From assembly GCA_038093515.1 (NCBI GenBank), contig JBBPSI010000016.1:180743-244742 (forward strand): 64,000 nt of DNA, read 5' to 3'. This stretch comes from Butyriboletus loyo. Taxonomy: Eukaryota; Basidiomycota; Agaricomycetes; Boletales; Boletaceae. Positions 57,327 through 64,000 of the stretch are shown here, piece after piece. The translations under genes and the position numbers were made by a program. How positions within the stretch are numbered: position 1 is the first letter of the stretch; each line of letters begins with the position of its first letter. The notes below the pieces were generated by a model, which was given only the letters and a program-made list of their open reading frames with translations, was not told the origin of the DNA and made no database searches.

Positions 57327-57934
57327 ACAATGATCGACGAACCTTGTCTCTCGTAAGCTTCGTCTCTGGCCATGTTCCAGGACTGCCCATCATATTAACT
57401 CGCGTGTGTTGGAAGCACTCAGTCTCTTTTGCCGTCTGTATCCGCAAAATCAGGGCATCGTGACCAGTTCATATACGATCGCGTCATCACATATGGTCGA
57501 TCCCGTCAAGTGCTGCTCTTCTTCGCTAATTTCTTTCTTGCCCTCGCACAACCTAACGATCTATGTCTGTATCCCACGCTCTTTTGTTTTATTCTCCTGG
57601 CGCTTTCCCTGGGGAATTGGCCAGCACCCGGATGGATTCTATATACGTCAGCCTGTAGGAACATGTATTCCCGATACCTTCAATTTTTTCTTACTACGGG
57701 CAACTTGCTACTTGCATGTCACCTATAGCTAGCAGGAATTGAATTACTAGCGATGAAATGTTGGATACAGACAATCGGAGGACAGCTACTCGTTCAGCAA
57801 TCCCCGACCGAACTGGGACTCCTTGACCTAGTCGGGCCTTGGAGACGGTCAAGGTCAGCATGTTAGGGCCGGCTTTCTCGCGTCCACGCGCGCCTTTCTA
57901 GTACGCGTCTCATCAAACTTACACAGTGACCGCC
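57327..57934. other. Intergenic region upstream of MCM3
   Basis: About 600 bp with no convincing gene; the last 60 bp carry the MCM3 promoter motif listed separately. Confidence 0.55.
57903..57908. promoter_or_regulatory. ACGCGT box upstream of MCM3
   Basis: A perfect ACGCGT 26 bp before the MCM3 ATG, with ACGCGCGC just upstream at 57886-57893; MCM genes are classic MBF targets in yeasts. Confidence 0.5.
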
Positions 57935-60728
<2,794 letters not shown>

Positions 60729-60978
60729 CATCCCCGTGGCTGCAGCCGTGGGTAGCAGAGTTCCTATGCCTTTGTTGTTCCACTGCTTCACGAACGCATC
60801 TGTACTTTGTACTCTAGACTGTTGAGACGCTCGCAGCGATGTGAAGTCGAAATTTTGACTCACTCATTGTGTAAAGTTGAACTTTGTAATTGTACTACCG
60901 AGCAAAAGTTGACGGACGTTGGGCCATATGCATGTACGTTCCACTCCAACTATTGCCCCATGCGATTCCCCACTCTAA

Positions 60979-61497
60979 TCATGGCAGTCGACAGTCATCT
61001 CTCAACTTCAACACAGTCTTGACCTCGTCCATTCCCAGACCCCCAGACCCTAGCCCCGTCACGTTATCAAGCAGCTCCTCCCATTCATCGTTCTTCGCGC
61101 CAAACACAGCGTTGAGTAACCTTTCATGCTCTTGTAGATCTGCGCCGAGCAGACGTCCAGCCACCAGTAACCGGCTCCACGGGTTTTCAATTCGGGTGCG
61201 CGACGTGTTCATCGCCACTTGAGAGGTTTCTGCCCATAGCTCGCATTCTGCTTGGACGACACGTGCTTGCGTGCGTGTCAGCCCATTCCGTGCTGAGCCA
61301 TGCATCAGGCCTGGTCGGAAGAGGACCTGCCGCTGTAGTACATGCTCCGAAATTCGTGATGCAATCCGCCTGTAGAGTCTTGTGACGACGGAGGCAGGAA
61401 GCATGTTCTGTAGGAAGGCCAAGTGGGACGACAGGAGCGCAACAGCCGGCAGCAAGGTACTTGGGACGGCGATTTCCACTGTGCTGTTGTCTGAGTC
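60979..61497 (-). pseudogene. C-terminal fragment of a RINT1/TIP20-like tether protein
   Basis: The minus-strand frame reads from GACTCAGAC at 61497 to a stop at 60979: DSDNSTVEIAVPSTLLPAVA, LLSSHLAFLQNMLPASVVTR, LYRRIASRISEHVLQRQVLF, RVVQAECELWAETSQVAMN, ENPWSRLLVAGRLLGADLQE, and LGMDEVKTVLKLRDDCRLP. This resembles the C-terminus of RINT1/TIP20 proteins (Golgi-ER retrograde tethers) and looks under coding constraint, but about 500 residues that should precede it are absent. The frame stays open upstream to an ATG at 61704, but there it runs antisense through a conserved dynein exon. The fragment starts at a putative splice acceptor (TATACAG) 26 bp from the dynein exon on the other strand. 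Annotated as broken; the family call is moderate. Confidence 0.6.
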
Positions 61498-61523
61498 CTG
61501 TATATGACTACCAAGATTGCAAG

Positions 61524-64000
61524 TCAGTGAAGCCCCTCGCGTCGTACTAAACTTGTTTGGAGGTGAGGAGACACCATATGAGAGTCTGCATGCCGTGGTG
61601 AGTTGTGGTGTAAAGCCGTGGTTCGATGCGTTTGTCGGTGCGCGCGGCGCTGGCAAGGACGGGGACAGCAAAATGGGTAGGCAGGTATTGTTGAAACGAT
61701 CCATGCTCAGCTAACATGTGTATAGGCATACCCATGACAAAAAAGAAGTTCGCGGAGCTCGAGTTGTCCCTTCTACACCTTCAACAGAATGTTGAAATAC
61801 CGGAAACGCATCTTATAATCCATCCCGTCATTCAGCGGGCTGTTGAACAAGTCTGGTGGTTTTTCCATGTGCTTGAATCGTAACTGACTCGCATCGAAGG
61901 CCCAGGCGATGGGTCAAAGACCCAATATTTCGCATATACCTGCAAAGCTTCTCAACGACAGCTCCTTCCTCAACACCCTACACGGGCATGTGAACTCATG
62001 GATCAAGTCTATCCAAGCAGTCACCAAGCTCACTCGTGACGTGTCTTCCGGCACTGCGTCACAAGAAATCAATTTCTGGTTGAGCTTGGAGAGAGCGTTG
62101 GAGGGAATTGAGACACAACTACGGACCGAGGAAGTGAACATGGTCATGGAGTGCCTAAGAAATGCAAAACGGTTCCACGCGACAGTCAGTTTCATTGCGG
62201 ACACTGGTTTAAATAGTTCTGCGGATCTTGGTGAGTACTCATTAAAAGCTTTCGTGTGAAGTGCGCGCGCCTCACTGCTGCATGAATCAGTCCACAAGTA
62301 CAATCAGTTGATGAAAGACTTCCCATTGAACGAGCTTCTCTCGGCCACGGACCTTGACAAGATCCAAGAATCGCTTATATTGATTTTTGGACACATTAAC
62401 CGCAAGCTCAAGCTCTCGCCTTACCCGATCCGACGCGCGCTTCCTCTCGTGGAGGCTATCTCTCGAGATTTCAACGATCAATTACTTCGCGTATTAACAT
62501 CACATCGATTACCGTACACACCATACGAGACATTCGATCGATTACTGTCCCAAACGATGAACATTTTCCGCACGTGGGACGATCTCATCAAGGAATTCAC
62601 GAATGTTGCCCGTGAAGTCACGAGGAGACGGTCAGAGAAGTTCATCCCAATCAAGGTTGTCCCCGCACACGCCAAGCTGCAGGAACGGACGAGGTATCTA
62701 AAGGATTGGCGGAAACAACACGAGCAGCTTGCAGTGATGACGGGCCCGACGAAGGGGTTAGGGAGTGTTACAAAAGAAGTGGGGGGAATGGACATGGAAG
62801 AAGAGGTGAAGGAAGCATACGAAGTAGTTAAGCAGATCGACGTCCTGGATGTCTCTGTTGGTGAGTCATTTTGTGTGCCTGGCCTAAGGTGTGACGTTGA
62901 TTCTTCGTACAGAGGGGACTGAAATCTGGGTCGCTGCTGAAAATGCATACAACGAACGGGTGGCGAGGGTGGAGAACCAAATCATTGCAAGACTGCGCGA
63001 TAGGCTAGGTACTGCGCGTAATGCGAACGAGATGTTCAGAGTGTTCTCCAAGTTCAATGCCCTGTTCGTTCGACCCAAGGTAGGCTCCATTCTCTCACAC
63101 CTTTGAGGTTTATGTGAATGATCTCCGTTCCCCAGATTCGAGGTGCTATCCAAGAGTATCAAACGCAGCTTATCGACTCTGTAAAAGAGGATATTAAGCG
63201 TCTACACGATAAGGTGAATATCGATTTCTTGGTCTCGGACCATGCCACCGACATCTTCGCCAGTTTAAAACTCAGTACCGGTTCTCGGAAGCGTATCACA
63301 TGTCTCAAATGCGCGACCTTCCCCCAATAGCCGGCGCTATCATTTGGGCCCGGCAAATCGAGCGCCAACTCTTGACGTACATGAAACGTGTAGAGGACGT
63401 ACTTGGAAAAGGATGGGAACTCTACGCCGAGGGTCAGAAGCTTCAATCTGAATCCACTGCTTTCCGCAAGAAACTTGACACTCGACCCGTCTTCGAAGCT
63501 TGGCTACACGACATCAACCGGCGGGACATGGCGGTCAATGGCCGACTATTTGAGATCGTGCGATTGCGTGGCGGAGGGTTTCAACTCGCAGTCAACTTTG
63601 ACCCACAAACGATTACGCTGTTCAAGGAAGTCCGAAACTTACTTTGGCTCAACTTCCAAGTCCCACACATGATTACAAATATGGCAAAGGACGCCAAGAG
63701 GGTATACCCTCACGCTGTTTCGCTTATGGAAACGGTTAGGACATATGGACAAACGTTGGATTTGGTGGAGCACAACCAAGGGATCGAATGGCTCGTCGCC
63801 GAGTACCGCAACGAGGCCCAGAGAATGGTTGCAAAAGGTATGCTCTCTCCTCCGTCACCCTTGCGCACCCACTAGACCGGAACTCTCCAGGCATGAGCAT
63901 CCGCTGGGACTATTTCGTGAACCAATATGACACGGCCCGTTTCGTGTCCAGTGCCGATGGGCGAGATAATAGACACATCCAATTCGTTCGTGAGTTCGCT
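61524..64000 (+). CDS. DYN1: Cytoplasmic dynein heavy chain, tail region; 5' end missing and 3' end beyond the window
   Basis: The first recognisable exon carries [40 protein letters not shown] and GKDGDSKM, then [20 protein letters not shown] and [20 protein letters not shown], which is highly conserved in dynein-1 heavy chains. Later exons continue the DHC_N1 tail: [100 protein letters not shown] and [20 protein letters not shown]. Other fungal dyneins have about 130 residues before the first exon seen here; a TGA at 61505-61507 closes the frame upstream and no such sequence is on the + strand between MCM3 and here. The motor domains would lie to the right. Confidence 0.85.

Noticed and set aside
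61498..61704. Extension of the RINT1-like frame to an ATG at 61704
   Set aside because: It runs antisense to a strongly conserved dynein exon; the residues have no RINT1 character, so the open frame there is most likely fortuitous.

Overview
This is a compact eukaryotic nuclear window, almost certainly from a homobasidiomycete fungus (Agaricomycetes-like). I infer this from about 32 protein genes in 64 kb on both strands, genes split by many short introns (mostly about 45-65 nt, GT-AG, some with tiny exons), intergenic gaps often of 70-300 bp, and fungal orthologues throughout (HAS1, UTP4, TIM10, ULP1, UGO1, MTQ2, SPC105/KNL1, PRP19, PRP17, MCM3, dynein). I joined exons by hand from frame, splice signals and remembered family motifs; no alignment was run.

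Layout, left to right. 1-6.5 kb: a CBS-domain protein running off the left edge, a TMEM33/Pom33 membrane protein, the DEAD-box helicase HAS1, peptidyl-tRNA hydrolase 2 and a Gly/Ser-rich secreted protein. 6.6-15.3 kb: an Mpv17/SYM1 protein, UTP4, TIM10, a very small zinc-finger protein, threonine aldolase and an unusually long SGF11-like SAGA subunit with an AT-hook. 15.6-24.4 kb: a UPF0658-like Golgi membrane protein, a BET1-like SNARE, an unrecognised gene with an unresolved 5' end, the SUMO protease ULP1 head-to-head with an intron-containing tRNA-Met(CAT), then a UGO1-like carrier. 24.6-31 kb: a five-C2 tricalbin and MTQ2.

31-41 kb is a run of mitotic genes: a kinesin-6 and SPC105/KNL1 (PP1-docking and MELT-like motifs), followed by an uncharacterised Ser/Pro-rich coiled-coil protein. 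41-48 kb: ALG10, a TauD-like dioxygenase and an OPT oligopeptide transporter. 48-57.3 kb: PRP19, SGT2, a transcription factor joining three Myb repeats to three C2H2 zinc fingers, PRP17 and a 52-residue secreted Gly-rich peptide. 57.9-64 kb: MCM3, then the C-terminal part of a RINT1/TIP20-like gene directly abutting a cytoplasmic dynein heavy chain that lacks its expected N-terminus and continues past the right edge.

Most functions are housekeeping: ribosome biogenesis (HAS1, UTP4), splicing (PRP19, PRP17), mitochondrial biogenesis (TIM10, UGO1, SYM1), ER/Golgi membrane traffic and contacts (TMEM33, BET1, tricalbin, ALG10), and replication and mitosis (MCM3, kinesin-6, SPC105, dynein). I saw no transposon, CRISPR array, secondary-metabolite cluster or viral insertion.

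The points most worth a second look are the point near 61.5 kb where two gene fragments are both cut off, the Myb + C2H2 fusion, several 11-23 nt micro-exons, two GC-AG introns, ACGCGT boxes just upstream of the three cell-cycle genes, and the two small secreted Gly-rich proteins.
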